Assembly: GCA_024711345.1 (NCBI GenBank)
Contig: JANJTA010000026.1
Location: 61,035 to 125,034, forward strand
Length of the DNA: 64,000 nucleotides
Reading direction: 5' to 3'
From: Rhodanobacter sp.
Lineage (GTDB): Bacteria > Pseudomonadota > Gammaproteobacteria > Xanthomonadales > Rhodanobacteraceae
Below are positions 43,895 through 52,726 of this stretch, piece after piece. How positions within the stretch are numbered: position 1 is the first letter of the stretch; every line of letters begins with the position of its first letter. The position numbers and the translations under genes are program-made. Under the pieces are notes generated by a model. The model did not search any database. It was not told the DNA's origin and saw only the letters and a program-made list of their open reading frames with translations.

Positions 43895-45208
43895 ATGACG
43901 CCCGAATCGATGCCCTCGACGGCGTCAGCGATCGACGCGGCGCAACGCAAGCTGATCGTCGGCATCGTCCTCGTGACGCTGCTGACCGCGGCTCTCGTGA
44001 TCGTCGACCTGGCCAGCGGTGGGCGCCCCGATCCGCAGCCGCTGCGCGCCGCATCCACCCTGCTCGACGGCCCCTGGCGCTTCCATGTCGGCGACGACCC
44101 CCGCTGGGCCAGCGCCGATGCGGACGACAGCGGCTGGGAGACGATCGACCTGACCGCTGCGCCCGGCAGCCACGACGGCGACGTGGGCCTGCCCGACTAC
44201 GTGGGCGGATGGAGCGCGCATGGCCATCGCGGCTACCACGGCTACGCCTGGTACCGGCGCACGGTGGCGGTGCCGGCCGGCAGCGCCTCATGGGACATCC
44301 TCGGGCCGACCCTGGTCGAAGACGGCTACGAGCTGTACTGGAACGGCCAACTGCTGGGCGGTTCGGGCCGGCTCGGCCCCGATCCGCGCCTGGTCGGCAC
44401 GCGCCCGCTGCGCTTCGCCCTGCCCGCCGACGCAGCCGGCACGCGCGGCGCGCTCGCCATGCGCAGCTACATGCTGCCCCGCCCCAACCCCAGCGCGGAC
44501 GGCGGCGGCATGCACGCCGCGCCGATCCTGGCGCCGCGGCCGATCGGCGAGGCGCTGCACCGCGCGCAATGGCAGCGCACCATCGCCGGTTACGTCGTCG
44601 ACGCCGTCGAGCCGGCCGCCATGCTGGCGCTCATCGCCTTGGCGTTTGTGGTCGGCCCGCGCAGCCGCCGCCAGGGTTTCCTGCTGTGTGCCGGCATCGC
44701 GCTCGCGCTCACGGCCGCCCGGCGCCTCAACAACGCGATCGTGTCATGGACCGACCTGCAGGACCTGCGCACCTATGCGTGGCTGGCCAAGATGATGTGG
44801 GCGCCGACGATGACCGCCTGGCTGCTGGCCTGGAACCGCTGGCGGCTGCCCGCGTGGCGCAGCATCGACGTGCTGGCCGTTGCGCTGGGCATCGCCGGCC
44901 TCGTCGGCGCTCTCGCCCAGCTGCCGCTCTGGACGAGCGTCGGCCGGCTGGGCTCGCTCGCGCTGTTCGTGGTGATCGCCGCGCGCCTCGTCCGCGGCGG
45001 CCCGCCGCGCATGCTGGCGCTCGTCACGCTGGCCTCGATCGTGGCCGCCCTGTTCGGCGGCGAGCTGCTCGACCCACTCGGCGTGCCGGGCATCTGGTTC
45101 CCGTTCAACATCGGCGTTTCACGGACGCAGTACGTCCACGCGATCAGCATCCCGCTGCTGGCCGTCCTGGTCGTGCGGACTCTGCTGCCGAGTAACGCGC
45201 AGCGGTAG
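43895..45208 (+). CDS. 7TM membrane protein with N-terminal galactose-binding-like extracellular domain
   Basis: 437 aa. One membrane segment (IVGIVLVTLLTAALVIVDLA), then a periplasmic beta-sandwich like the sugar-binding domain of GH2 enzymes (LLDGPWRFHVGDD, DDSGWETIDL, AWYRRTVAVPAG), then about seven membrane segments. Layout resembles 7TM-DISM receptors without a signalling output domain. Ligand unknown. A fragment of a second copy of its 3' end lies at 50491-50640. Confidence 0.75.
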   Translation: MTPESMPSTASAIDAAQRKLIVGIVLVTLLTAALVIVDLASGGRPDPQPLRAASTLLDGPWRFHVGDDPRWASADADDSGWETIDLTAAPGSHDGDVGLPDYVGGWSAHGHRGYHGYAWYRRTVAVPAGSASWDILGPTLVEDGYELYWNGQLLGGSGRLGPDPRLVGTRPLRFALPADAAGTRGALAMRSYMLPRPNPSADGGGMHAAPILAPRPIGEALHRAQWQRTIAGYVVDAVEPAAMLALIALAFVVGPRSRRQGFLLCAGIALALTAARRLNNAIVSWTDLQDLRTYAWLAKMMWAPTMTAWLLAWNRWRLPAWRSIDVLAVALGIAGLVGALAQLPLWTSVGRLGSLALFVVIAARLVRGGPPRMLALVTLASIVAALFGGELLDPLGVPGIWFPFNIGVSRTQYVHAISIPLLAVLVVRTLLPSNAQR

Positions 45209-45310
45209 CGGGATCATGCCCGGCGCGGCAGTAGTCCGGTGGCCGCACTGACGATGGCCGACCGCCCCTTGTATCGGCTTGCGCAGAAAATCGTTGCCAG
45301 GAGAATCGAC

Positions 45311-46237
45311 ATGAACTCCCGCCGTTTCCGCTCCTTCCTGCGTCCGCTTCACCTCGCACTCGCACTGATCACGCTCGGCCTGACGGCCGTGCCCTCCGCT
45401 GCCACGACCCTGGACCCCGCCACGATCGGCAAGGCCGCCGGCGTCGCCGCCAAGGCCCAGCCCGATGGTGCCGTCAAGATCGGCTGGAGTCGCTCGGATG
45501 TGCCGGTCACCGTCGACGGCATGCGCCTGCCGCCCGCCGCCGGCCTGGGCTCGTGGGCGTCCTTCACCGCGATGGGCGACCACGCCATGGTCATGGGGGA
45601 CACCGTCGTCTTCCAGGACGAGGTCGATGCCGCCATGGACGCCGCGTTCGCGCACGGCTTGAGCGTGACCGGGCTGCACAATCATTTCTTCTACGACCAG
45701 CCGAAGGTGTACTTCATGCACATCGGTGGCGAGGGCACGCCTGCACGGTTGGCCGCCGGCGTCAAAGCCGTATGGGACGCCGTGAAAGCCGTGCGCGCGG
45801 CGCACGCCCAGCCGGCAGACGGATTCGGCGGTGCCACGCCATCCCCGGGCAAGCTGGACGCGGAGTCGATCGCCACGATCGTCGGGCAGCCCGCGCCGGT
45901 CACTGATGGCGTGGCCAAGGTCACCATCGCGCGCAAGGGCCAGATGCACGGCCAGGCCATCGGTGCGTCGATGGGCTTGACCACCTGGGCAGCCTTCAGC
46001 GGCAGCGATGACCTGGCATCCATCGACGGCGATTTCATCATGCGCGCCGATGAGGTGCCCGCGGTGTTGCAGGCGCTGCGCAAGGCAGGCATTCATATCG
46101 TGGCCCTGCACAACCACATGATGGGCGAGAACCCGAACTACTACTTCACCCATTTCTGGGGCAAGGGCAAAGCCGCCGATCTCGCGCGCGGATTTCGCGC
46201 CGCCCTGGACGCCCAGACAGCCAGCGCGAAGCACTGA
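45311..46237 (+). CDS. DUF1259 domain-containing secreted protein
   Basis: 308 aa with signal peptide. Two homologous halves, each with the LHNHFF/LHNHMM metal-site-like motif (GLHNHFFYDQPKVYFMHI and ALHNHMMGENPNYYFTHFWG). This is the LppY/LpqO-type DUF1259 duplication. Function not established. It lies in the same direction as, and just downstream of, the 7TM protein gene. Confidence 0.88.
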   Translation: MNSRRFRSFLRPLHLALALITLGLTAVPSAATTLDPATIGKAAGVAAKAQPDGAVKIGWSRSDVPVTVDGMRLPPAAGLGSWASFTAMGDHAMVMGDTVVFQDEVDAAMDAAFAHGLSVTGLHNHFFYDQPKVYFMHIGGEGTPARLAAGVKAVWDAVKAVRAAHAQPADGFGGATPSPGKLDAESIATIVGQPAPVTDGVAKVTIARKGQMHGQAIGASMGLTTWAAFSGSDDLASIDGDFIMRADEVPAVLQALRKAGIHIVALHNHMMGENPNYYFTHFWGKGKAADLARGFRAALDAQTASAKH

Positions 46238-46485
46238 AGCCCGGGGAACCGCATGCATCCGGCGATGCGGGCCAGCGCGCATCGTCAAACCAGAAACCGC
46301 GGCGACGGAAGTCAAGCAAAAGACCGGAGCACGGCGAACCCGGGAGCAGGCCTTTCCGCTTCCTCCACCCCTCGGGTTTACCCCAGGCTCGCATCGCTTG
46401 CGTCGGTCGTCCCCTCCCGGGCAGGCTAGGCCACGGACCCTGGACAATCGACAGGGACGAGACACTCCATCGTGGGAAGCACACC

Positions 46486-46887
46486 ATGTTCAGTCACGTG
46501 ATGGTCGGCTCGAACGACATCGAGCGCGCGAAACGGTTCTACGACGCAGTACTGGGCGCGCTCGGCGCGGGCGAGCCGCACCATGACCTCGCCGCCACGG
46601 GTCACCGCCGCTTGTTCTATCGGCACGACGGCAACACGTTCTGCGTGACCGAGCCGATCGACGGCAGCGCGGCGACCTTCGCGAACGGCGGCACGATCGG
46701 CTTCAAGTGCAACTCGCCCGCCCAGGTTCAGGCGTTCCATGACACGGCCGTGGCCCATGGCGGCACCTCGATCGAGCAGCCGCCCGGGCTGCGCGAAAGC
46801 AACCTCGGCGCGCTGTACCTGGCGTACGTGCGCGACCCGGACGGCAACAAGCTGTGCGCGATGCACCGCGTCAAGCGCGAGGCGTGA
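46486..46887 (+). CDS. VOC family (glyoxalase/bleomycin resistance-like) protein
   Basis: 133 aa. MFSHVMVGSNDIERAKRFYDAVL opening and LYLAYVRDPDGNKLCAMHR closing are classic VOC ends, with His/Glu metal positions. The substrate of this single-module protein cannot be assigned. Confidence 0.9.
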   Translation: MFSHVMVGSNDIERAKRFYDAVLGALGAGEPHHDLAATGHRRLFYRHDGNTFCVTEPIDGSAATFANGGTIGFKCNSPAQVQAFHDTAVAHGGTSIEQPPGLRESNLGALYLAYVRDPDGNKLCAMHRVKREA

Positions 46888-47005
46888 GCACGCGCCACAG
46901 CGGCGATGCGTTTGCCAGCACGGCCACGACCGGACGCCTGCTACACAACGCGCGAATCGAGGCAGCCGAGCGCATTAGCCGTAGTCCGCTTGCGCATCAG
47001 TGCCT

Positions 47006-47026
47006 AAATTGCCCTGACACCTTTTC
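47006..47026. repeat. Imperfect copy of the IS-end-like motif
   Basis: taaattgccctgacacctttt resembles the core aaattgtccctgacaccttt found exactly at 50471-50490 and 53140-53159. It lies just before the end of the leftward 337-aa gene. Probably an IS or MITE scar. Confidence 0.4.
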
Positions 47027-47045
47027 TCCCTCTCCGCTCAGCCTG

Positions 47046-48059
47046 CTAACGCAGCAACGCCCTGATCCAAGGCCATGCCAGGCCGAGCAGCATCAGAAGA
47101 ACAAGCACGCCGACCACCCATGCGGCCTTCGCCAACGCACGCCTGTGTTCACCGACGATCAGGGCCGCGTCCCGGTCCAGTTGCGCCATGTCCTGCGACA
47201 GCCGCCACGGATCCGCCAGCGGGGCCTCGACGGCAGCGGGCTCCCGCATGCGGGCCGTGATGGCATCCATCCGCTGCAAGGCTTCGTTGTACTGGTCGGA
47301 CATCAGGGGGTTCCAGTCGTAGTCGTTGCCGGTCGCCTGCTTCCACAGCAGCCGGGCCAGCGCGTAAACCGCTTTCGGCTGCTCCTTCGACGTTGGCAGG
47401 CCCACGCTCACCACGCCCCTGGCCAGCGCGCCGAGGCGAAACATCGCCAGCAACCGATCCGTCCAGTGAATGTCAGTGGCCACCCGCGCGAAATGCTTTA
47501 CGCGAAACATCAGACGAAAACTCTCGCCGCCGTTGCGCTGGGTGACCACGTACAGAAAGACGCCGGAAACATCGCGCCAGGCAATCCGGCCGTTTAGAGG
47601 CGTGGCGAAACCGATCGGACTCAGCTCGAGGACCGGGCGTCCCATGCCGGGCAACGCGCGCGCCAGAATCAGACCGCTGGCCGCGAACAAGGCGCCGCCG
47701 ACAAAGACGAGAATCCAGTCCTGTCGTGCCGCCGCAATGCCCACGTACCAAGCCGCTGCCCCGGCAGCCGCCAGCAGCAGGCTGCCGGGCACCAGCCAGA
47801 TCGAACCGGGAACCCGCAGCGAGTCGCCGGGGCCCCAGGTCCGCCCGGTAAGTTCGTCAAGACGGCGCTGTGCATCAGCTCGCTTGCGCTCCTCCACGCG
47901 TCGCTCGCGACGGCGATCGCTGAAGTATGCGAGCAGCACCAGACCGATCCCAGCGATCAGCACGAGCGACGAAGCGGGGTGGCTGCGTAGTCCGGCCAGC
48001 CCGGCCCCGACGGCGATCACGCCGAAAATCACGAGAAAAAGATTGACCAGCTGCGGCAT
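47046..48059 (-). CDS. Membrane protein, uncharacterised (337 aa)
   Basis: N-terminal two membrane segments (LVNLFLVIFGVIAVGAGLAG, SSLVLIAGIGLVLLAYF), a charged coil (DRRRERRVEERKRADAQRRL), two more segments, a cytosolic PH-like stretch with LELSPIGFATPLNGRIAWRDV, then a final C-terminal segment. It may be a STM3941-type membrane protein with a PH-like domain. Not certain. Confidence 0.7.
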   Translation of the reverse strand: MPQLVNLFLVIFGVIAVGAGLAGLRSHPASSLVLIAGIGLVLLAYFSDRRRERRVEERKRADAQRRLDELTGRTWGPGDSLRVPGSIWLVPGSLLLAAAGAAAWYVGIAAARQDWILVFVGGALFAASGLILARALPGMGRPVLELSPIGFATPLNGRIAWRDVSGVFLYVVTQRNGGESFRLMFRVKHFARVATDIHWTDRLLAMFRLGALARGVVSVGLPTSKEQPKAVYALARLLWKQATGNDYDWNPLMSDQYNEALQRMDAITARMREPAAVEAPLADPWRLSQDMAQLDRDAALIVGEHRRALAKAAWVVGVLVLLMLLGLAWPWIRALLR

Positions 48060-48155
48060 GTCCCGCCCCCACCTTCCGTTGGCAAGGCCGCAATTGTGGC
48101 GAGTCTATCGGCGCTCCCGCAATGCCTGGGAACGGGGAACTGCCCCTGAACCTGT

Positions 48156-48454
48156 CTATCGCCGACACGACGCCCGCACGTACGCCACGTACAACAGCAC
48201 CCCACCAGCGGCATCGCATACCACCCGTATGACATGGCGCTGCCACCCAACCCATGCAGACAGATCACGATGCCCGCGCTCAGCACACACAGCGCCGGCA
48301 ACAGATACATCGACAGATCCAGCACCCTCAGCACGGATTTGCTCCGCGAGGTACCGGAAGCCGCACCGCCACCGATGAAAACCGCCGGCATGAACATGAA
48401 GTTCGCCAGCACCAGCTGGCCGATCGCGCCGAGCAGGGTCCATCCGAGTGACAT
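48156..48454 (-). pseudogene. Small membrane protein interrupted by a frameshift
   Basis: ATG at 48454 with GGGAGCG before it opens MSLGWTLLGAIGQLVLANFM and two hydrophobic segments. The frame then gives a Cys/Arg-rich non-membrane tail. Shifting by one base near 48208 restores a third membrane segment (AGGVLLYVAYVRA) and a stop at 48156. A single-base deletion relative to the ancestor is the simplest explanation. As read, the original frame ends at 48029, overlapping the next gene. Confidence 0.6.
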
Positions 48455-48516
48455 GCTGCACGCTCCCTGGCTTGGTCGGCTTGCTCATGACATGCAAAGA
48501 AGTGAACCCGGCCCCG

Positions 48517-48822
48517 TTATTGATCCTCATGATCCTGACGCACGAGCAACGCGACGATGCGCTGGGTCACCGGCATCAACATCACCATCGCCGGAAACGC
48601 GATCGCCCAGGACACCATCCAGGATTTCATCCAGCTCCTCAGGAAAAACACGCTCAGCGATTCCACCGCGATCCACGTACTGATCCCGGCGACCACGAAC
48701 GTCATCAGGAATGTCAGGATCAGCGGCATGACGTACCTGCCGTAGCACGAAGGGAGTCTTCTTGGCTTCATGGTGCCGCTGGACGTCGAGCAGACTGATG
48801 GATGCCCGACGTTGCCGTTCAT
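48517..48822 (-). CDS. DUF2798 domain-containing membrane protein
   Basis: 101 aa from ATG 48822, which has GGAAGCG before it. PLILTFLMTFVVAGISTW and SWMVSWAIAFPAMVMLMPVTQRIV match DUF2798, a two-helix membrane family of unknown function. ATG at 48771 is an alternative start. Confidence 0.75.
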   Translation of the reverse strand: MNGNVGHPSVCSTSSGTMKPRRLPSCYGRYVMPLILTFLMTFVVAGISTWIAVESLSVFFLRSWMKSWMVSWAIAFPAMVMLMPVTQRIVALLVRQDHEDQ

Positions 48823-48955
48823 AGCGCTTCCGAAAATCGCCATGGTACGACTCGACTCAAAAGACAAAAAACGGATCGGAGTCGACTTTAGGTAGAAAGT
48901 GCACTCTGGCTCCCGTTTTCGGATGGCTTTCGCCCTCGTCACTCGGCAACCGCCC

Positions 48956-50032
48956 CTAGTTCCGGTTCCCGGCGCTGCGGCGACTGAGCGCGTCGGCGCG
49001 GTTCGTGGCTCGCCGTGCGCGGCGCTCCTCGCCCAGCTGCCGATAGGCCTGGGCCAGCCCGACGTAGAAATGCCAGTCGCCGTCAAAGAGACGGATGGCC
49101 TGCTGGTAGTGCTGCACGGCGCCGGCGTAATCGCCCTGCCTCGCAGCGTCCTCGGCCTGCATGAACTGGAAATACGGGTCCTTGCGCTGGATCTTCTGCA
49201 GACGCTGCGCATAGACGGCGCGGCGTGTCTCGTCGCCGTTGCTCGTGTACAGCGCCACAAGGTTCACCAGCGCACCCGCGTTTGCCGGGTCGAGCGACAG
49301 CGCCTTCAGGTAGTCACGCTCGGCCGCTTGCGGGTCGCCCTGGCGCAGGCGCAACACGCCGGCGTTGGCCCAGGTGCTGGCATGGCGCGGATCGAGTTGC
49401 AGCGCCATGGCCATGTACGGGGCGGCGGCCGCGGGCGAGGCCTCGGTGAACAGCTCGACGGCGCGGTTGTTGTAGTAGAGCGCCAGCAGGCGCTGGTCGG
49501 AAATCCGCTCGGGCGGTTTATGTGTCCCCACCACATCCTGCGCCACATCGACCGTGAGGCGCGCGCGACCCAGGCTGATTCCCGCGTTGACGTGGTTGAA
49601 GCGGTAAACGATGTCGCCACCCACGCGCCAGGCCACGATGTCGTCAAGCTCCTGCCCGTAGGCCTGCAAGCCGGACTCGCGTGCCAGCGCCACGGTCAGC
49701 AGGGTGAAGGTCAGGCAGTTGGCCTTGCGCGTGCGGTAGGCCTGTTCGATGGTCAAGGTGGCGTCGGTCGAATACGCCATGCCCAGGCCCGGCTTCTGGA
49801 ACAGGAAGCCCACCAGCCGCTCCAGCCGCGGCCTGCCGGAACCGCTGGCGTCGATGACCTGCTGCCGCAGCTGCGCACGCAACTCCGGCGGCACCGCCAT
49901 GACCTGCTCCGGGCGCGGCATCGGCATCGGTGACACGACGGGCGCGACCGCGGGGACCGGCACAACCGACGTGGCCGGCGCAGGCATGGCAACCGACCAT
50001 GCCAGGATTGCCGCATACGCCCAGATCACCAC
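48956..50032 (-). CDS. Secreted transglutaminase-like plus TPR protein
   Basis: About 358 aa. Signal-like start, then a transglutaminase-type segment with AYRTRKANCLTFTLLTVALARESG (Cys nucleophile) and Arg/His positions downstream, followed by tetratricopeptide repeats (TWANAGVLRLRQGDPQAAERDYLKALSLDPANAGA...). Matches the proteobacterial TPR/transglutaminase periplasmic family. GTG at 50032 is preferred because GGAGGG lies 7 bp upstream; another GTG at 50047 is in frame. Confidence 0.83.
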   Translation of the reverse strand: MVIWAYAAILAWSVAMPAPATSVVPVPAVAPVVSPMPMPRPEQVMAVPPELRAQLRQQVIDASGSGRPRLERLVGFLFQKPGLGMAYSTDATLTIEQAYRTRKANCLTFTLLTVALARESGLQAYGQELDDIVAWRVGGDIVYRFNHVNAGISLGRARLTVDVAQDVVGTHKPPERISDQRLLALYYNNRAVELFTEASPAAAAPYMAMALQLDPRHASTWANAGVLRLRQGDPQAAERDYLKALSLDPANAGALVNLVALYTSNGDETRRAVYAQRLQKIQRKDPYFQFMQAEDAARQGDYAGAVQHYQQAIRLFDGDWHFYVGLAQAYRQLGEERRARRATNRADALSRRSAGNRN

Positions 50033-50464
50033 GCCGAAACCCTCCACGCCCTGCGGGCGGGAACGTCTGCCGAGACCAGTCTAGTCCTTTCGCAGGCGCC
50101 GGATCTGCTCGGTCATGGGCAAGCTGGCACCGACCGGATGACGGGAGGTTCAAGCCATGCACCGGCCGAACCGCTTCGTGCCTGCGTTGCCGGCGGGACG
50201 CCTTTGAGAAATTGGCGCGGGTACTTTTCCTCCGAAGGAAAATACCTCGGTGCCGGGGTCGCGCAGGTCGGCGTCGAGGCACATGACTGCGACCCTCAGG
50301 AGAGGATGCCGGCAACCGGGTCAGCGCGTCACAGGCGCCCGGCTATGCCCCCGCAACGTTCCCAACTCGCACGCCAGCCGCCTCGTCGCGCAACAGGGTG
50401 ATGGGCAGCATCCCTTTTCGACTGAGGTCGCACGCCGTTCTCCTCCCACCATCCGCCGGTATGT
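50033..50464. other. Intergenic region left of the Rhs debris
   Basis: About 430 bp with no gene. Contains a 7-bp hairpin ttttcct-ccga-aggaaaa at about 50226-50243. Its right end runs into the 32-bp direct repeat at 50465. Confidence 0.4.
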
Positions 50465-50496
50465 GCTTCGGAAATTGTCCCTGACACCTTTCGAGC
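50465..50496. repeat. 32-bp direct repeat, left copy (IS-end-like)
   Basis: Identical to 53134-53165 over 32 bp, including aaattgtccctgacaccttt. The last six bases also belong to the neighbouring gene fragment here and to the IS3 remnant in the other copy. The two copies bracket the displaced Rhs tip/immunity array. Confidence 0.8.
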
Positions 50497-50640
50497 TGCT
50501 CGACCCGCTCGGCGTGCCAGGCATCTGGTTCCCGTTCAACGTCGGCTTATCACGGACGTAGGACCTCTACGCGATCGGCATCCCGCTGCTGGCTATCCTG
50601 ATCGTGCGGACATTGCGGTCGGCGAACGCGAGCGGTAGCG
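50491..50640 (+). pseudogene. 3' fragment of a second copy of the 7TM sugar-binding-fold gene
   Basis: Closely matches 45060-45210, the last 50 codons of the 7TM gene (ELLDPLGVPGIWFPFN then IPLLA and LIVRTL). Here a TAG interrupts the frame after LSRT, and the upstream 1.1 kb is missing. It begins exactly within the 32-bp repeat, so it was probably cut or copied by the same recombination event. Confidence 0.85.
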
Positions 50641-50712
50641 GGATGATGCCGGTGCGCTGCGCTGGTCCACTGGCATTCGGTGCCGAAACTATCTGGCGTC
50701 CTTTACACGATG

Positions 50713-50746
50713 GATTGAGGGCCGCATGCCTGCGCCCCTCAATCCA
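50713..50746. terminator. Hairpin downstream of the DUF2846 remnant
   Basis: Arms ggattgaggg / cccctcaatcc with a GC-rich loop. Lies after the leftward DUF2846 remnant. No T-run. Confidence 0.4.
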
Positions 50747-50792
50747 TCGAGTGCACCATCAGAAGACGGGCGCGTCTTCCATCACCAGTCGA

Positions 50793-51058
50793 TCACTGGA
50801 TCAACTTGGAATCGCGCACGCCGGCCTGGCCCTTTTTCGCATCGACGACATGCAGTGCCGAGCGGGCAGCCCACATGCCCATCTTCACTTCCTGCCAGGC
50901 GCCATGTCGATGGTGACCGAGTCCTTCTCGGCCTTGGACGTGATGGCGTGCATACCCGGGGGCAGCTGCTTTTCGATGTAGGACTTGCCGGCCGTGTCGC
51001 CGACCGCCACGGGCGGCTTTTCGACGGGAGCTGACTCAGCTTTTTTCGATCGAAAGCA
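50793..51058 (-). pseudogene. DUF2846 domain protein remnant
   Basis: The first part reads GDTAGKSYIEKQLPPGMHAI then SVTIDMAPG. The second part, in another frame, reads QEVKMGMWAARSALHVVDA and ends with a stop at 50793. Together they resemble the end of a DUF2846 lipoprotein. A short deletion joins MAPG to QEVK and shifts the frame, and the N-terminal signal is missing. Not functional as read. Confidence 0.7.
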
Positions 51059-51076
51059 ACTAGTACTCAATGCTGG

Positions 51077-51370
51077 TTATTTAAAATTACTCATTGCAAC
51101 AAAAAGACCTACAAGAATAAGCTCCGACACCCAGGTCACCTGCATTAATCTCACGGCAATAGCATCCCGTCGGCTGAATAACTTGAACTCTGTAGAAAGA
51201 GCAATCTTGAACGCGAAAAACCCCATGCCGCTCAGCACACTCGGCTCGCGTAGCTTTACGTATAGATTCGAATGGTTTTTTCGCAAAGAATTAACGATTG
51301 AAATTCTTAATATTATCGTTGTAAAAATGCAGAAGATTAAAACATAAAACACGACGTCTGTTTTATCCAT
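51077..51370 (-). CDS. Small low-GC membrane protein, possible immunity protein
   Basis: About 97 aa from ATG 51370 (GTG at 51382 possible). Two or three hydrophobic segments (VVFYVLIFCIFTTIILRISIV, VTWVSELILVGLFVAM). AT-rich unlike the chromosome. It follows an Rhs tip and its immunity-like gene in the displaced array. No family recognised. Confidence 0.55.
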   Translation of the reverse strand: MDKTDVVFYVLIFCIFTTIILRISIVNSLRKNHSNLYVKLREPSVLSGMGFFAFKIALSTEFKLFSRRDAIAVRLMQVTWVSELILVGLFVAMSNFK

Positions 51371-51512
51371 AAAGAGACTCACTAATTATGATCAAAACGA
51401 AAACGAGCTTTGGCTCAATTATAGAGTGCTAAGAAGTGAACCTAACCTCGTTCTGCGCGGTTTCATAACTTGCGATTTAGCACCGAGAGTCGGCGCCAAT
51501 CAGGCGAGCTTT

Positions 51513-51866
51513 TCAATAAACCTTTGATATTTCTTTAAGATAGTCGTCGACCGTGGCGATCGGTATTTCGATCACTTTTTTCCTCTTTTTGGCCAATCGT
51601 CGTAATTCAAATAAGAGGATGCCATAGCCAGAATCCCACTCATTGCCTCTTCCTTCAGCCAGCTCAATTGCAAACCGATCGCCTGGCAGGAGCTTATCAA
51701 CTGGCAACGAAAGTTCTTTAGCCACATGATTTAGCAACTCTACCACCAAATCTCGTTTCAAATGGGATGTGGCATAGTAACGATCAAATACCTGATCAGG
51801 TGTCAAACTTTCGCGATTGCAAAGAATCTCATTCATATAATCACTTACCGTTCGCGCTACATCCAC
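51513..51866 (-). CDS. Putative immunity protein following an orphan Rhs tip (117 aa)
   Basis: Soluble alpha/beta protein starting MDVARTVSDYMNEIL, with LTPDQVFDRYYATSHLKRDL and LPVDKLLPGDRFAIELAEG. The segment faintly recalls DUF1493-type proteins; weak. Its ATG lies within the end of the preceding orphan tip frame (overlap 51841-51866), the usual toxin-immunity arrangement. Low GC. Confidence 0.6.
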   Translation of the reverse strand: MDVARTVSDYMNEILCNRESLTPDQVFDRYYATSHLKRDLVVELLNHVAKELSLPVDKLLPGDRFAIELAEGRGNEWDSGYGILLFELRRLAKKRKKVIEIPIATVDDYLKEISKVY

Positions 51867-52224
51867 AGTAGATCATTGATCCAATGTCCCATCCGCCTTC
51901 CCAAGCGGTTGTGACAACAGCTGCGCGACCAAGCACCCGTCCAGCTGAACTCCAGGATGCCTGGGTTGATCCGAAACGCCTGCCATTCGACATCCGCTGC
52001 AAAGTTTGGCCAAGTCCAGAACCAGCCGCATGCTGCCACGTTGTCGCGTGCGAGGCGGTACTTATGCCAGAACCCGTTTGGCCGACAGCCCTATTAGCAC
52101 CTGCATTAGCAACCTGCACTCCGGATACCGCATTTCCTGCCGTAGATGTCCCTTGAGGCCCGCTGGCGCCAAAGTTATCCCTGAGAGGGCCCAGTTTTGC
52201 GCGGCACGTAAACTCATCGCCCAC
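51841..52224 (-). CDS. Orphan Rhs-type C-terminal tip, second in array
   Basis: 127 aa from GTG 52224. The frame is open to about 52325 without a start codon, so it is a displaced piece rather than a complete gene. Ser/Gly/Ala-rich with a Trp-rich end (TTWQHAAGSGLGQ, AWEGGWDIGSMIYCGCSANGK). No known toxin fold recognised. Followed at once by an immunity-like gene. Confidence 0.5.
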   Translation of the reverse strand: MGDEFTCRAKLGPLRDNFGASGPQGTSTAGNAVSGVQVANAGANRAVGQTGSGISTASHATTWQHAAGSGLGQTLQRMSNGRRFGSTQASWSSAGRVLGRAAVVTTAWEGGWDIGSMIYCGCSANGK

Positions 52225-52338
52225 GCATGGCGGGGTGCGCTCAACCCGCCACGCCTTCCCGGCCGCTTCGCCTGGATCCCAAGCCCCTCCTACAAAATAA
52301 AAACAATAGCCTACATCCTTCCAGCGTAATTATCTAAA

Positions 52339-52722
52339 TTAAGGTTGGATGTGATCGATCTCAATAAAAGCCCCAAGAAAAGCAGCAAAAGCTGACATTC
52401 TTGGTGGAATAATGATCGACGGAATTCTCAATTTACTATTAATTATAATAGTTAATTTTGCACTCCCCGTCCTAGCAACCTCCCTCAGGGCTTCTTTCTC
52501 TCCAAATAAAACGCCTTCGAGTTCGTCCCAATGATCTTCAACCTTGTCTGATGCGACCTTAGATCTTATTGCCCAAAGATTCTCTCTAGGCAGAACAAGT
52601 TTGCTATTTCTCTCCCCTTTCAAGAATTGGACATCTGGTTGAATTTTCGTTAGCTCAGATATCCTCCGAGGAGGGATTGAGGTAGCCCATAGTTGGAAAT
52701 CTAATTCTACGTCACTTTTCAT
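52339..52722 (-). CDS. DUF4279 domain protein, probable immunity protein
   Basis: 127 aa. LWATSIPPRRISELTKIQPD with a KGE turn, ENLWAIRS, and a C-terminal strand pair (AKLTIIINSKLRI) match DUF4279, a frequent immunity partner of polymorphic toxins. It begins 4 bp after the stop of the first displaced Rhs toxin tip. Low GC. Confidence 0.75.
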   Translation of the reverse strand: MKSDVELDFQLWATSIPPRRISELTKIQPDVQFLKGERNSKLVLPRENLWAIRSKVASDKVEDHWDELEGVLFGEKEALREVARTGSAKLTIIINSKLRIPSIIIPPRMSAFAAFLGAFIEIDHIQP

Positions 52723-52726
52723 AGCG

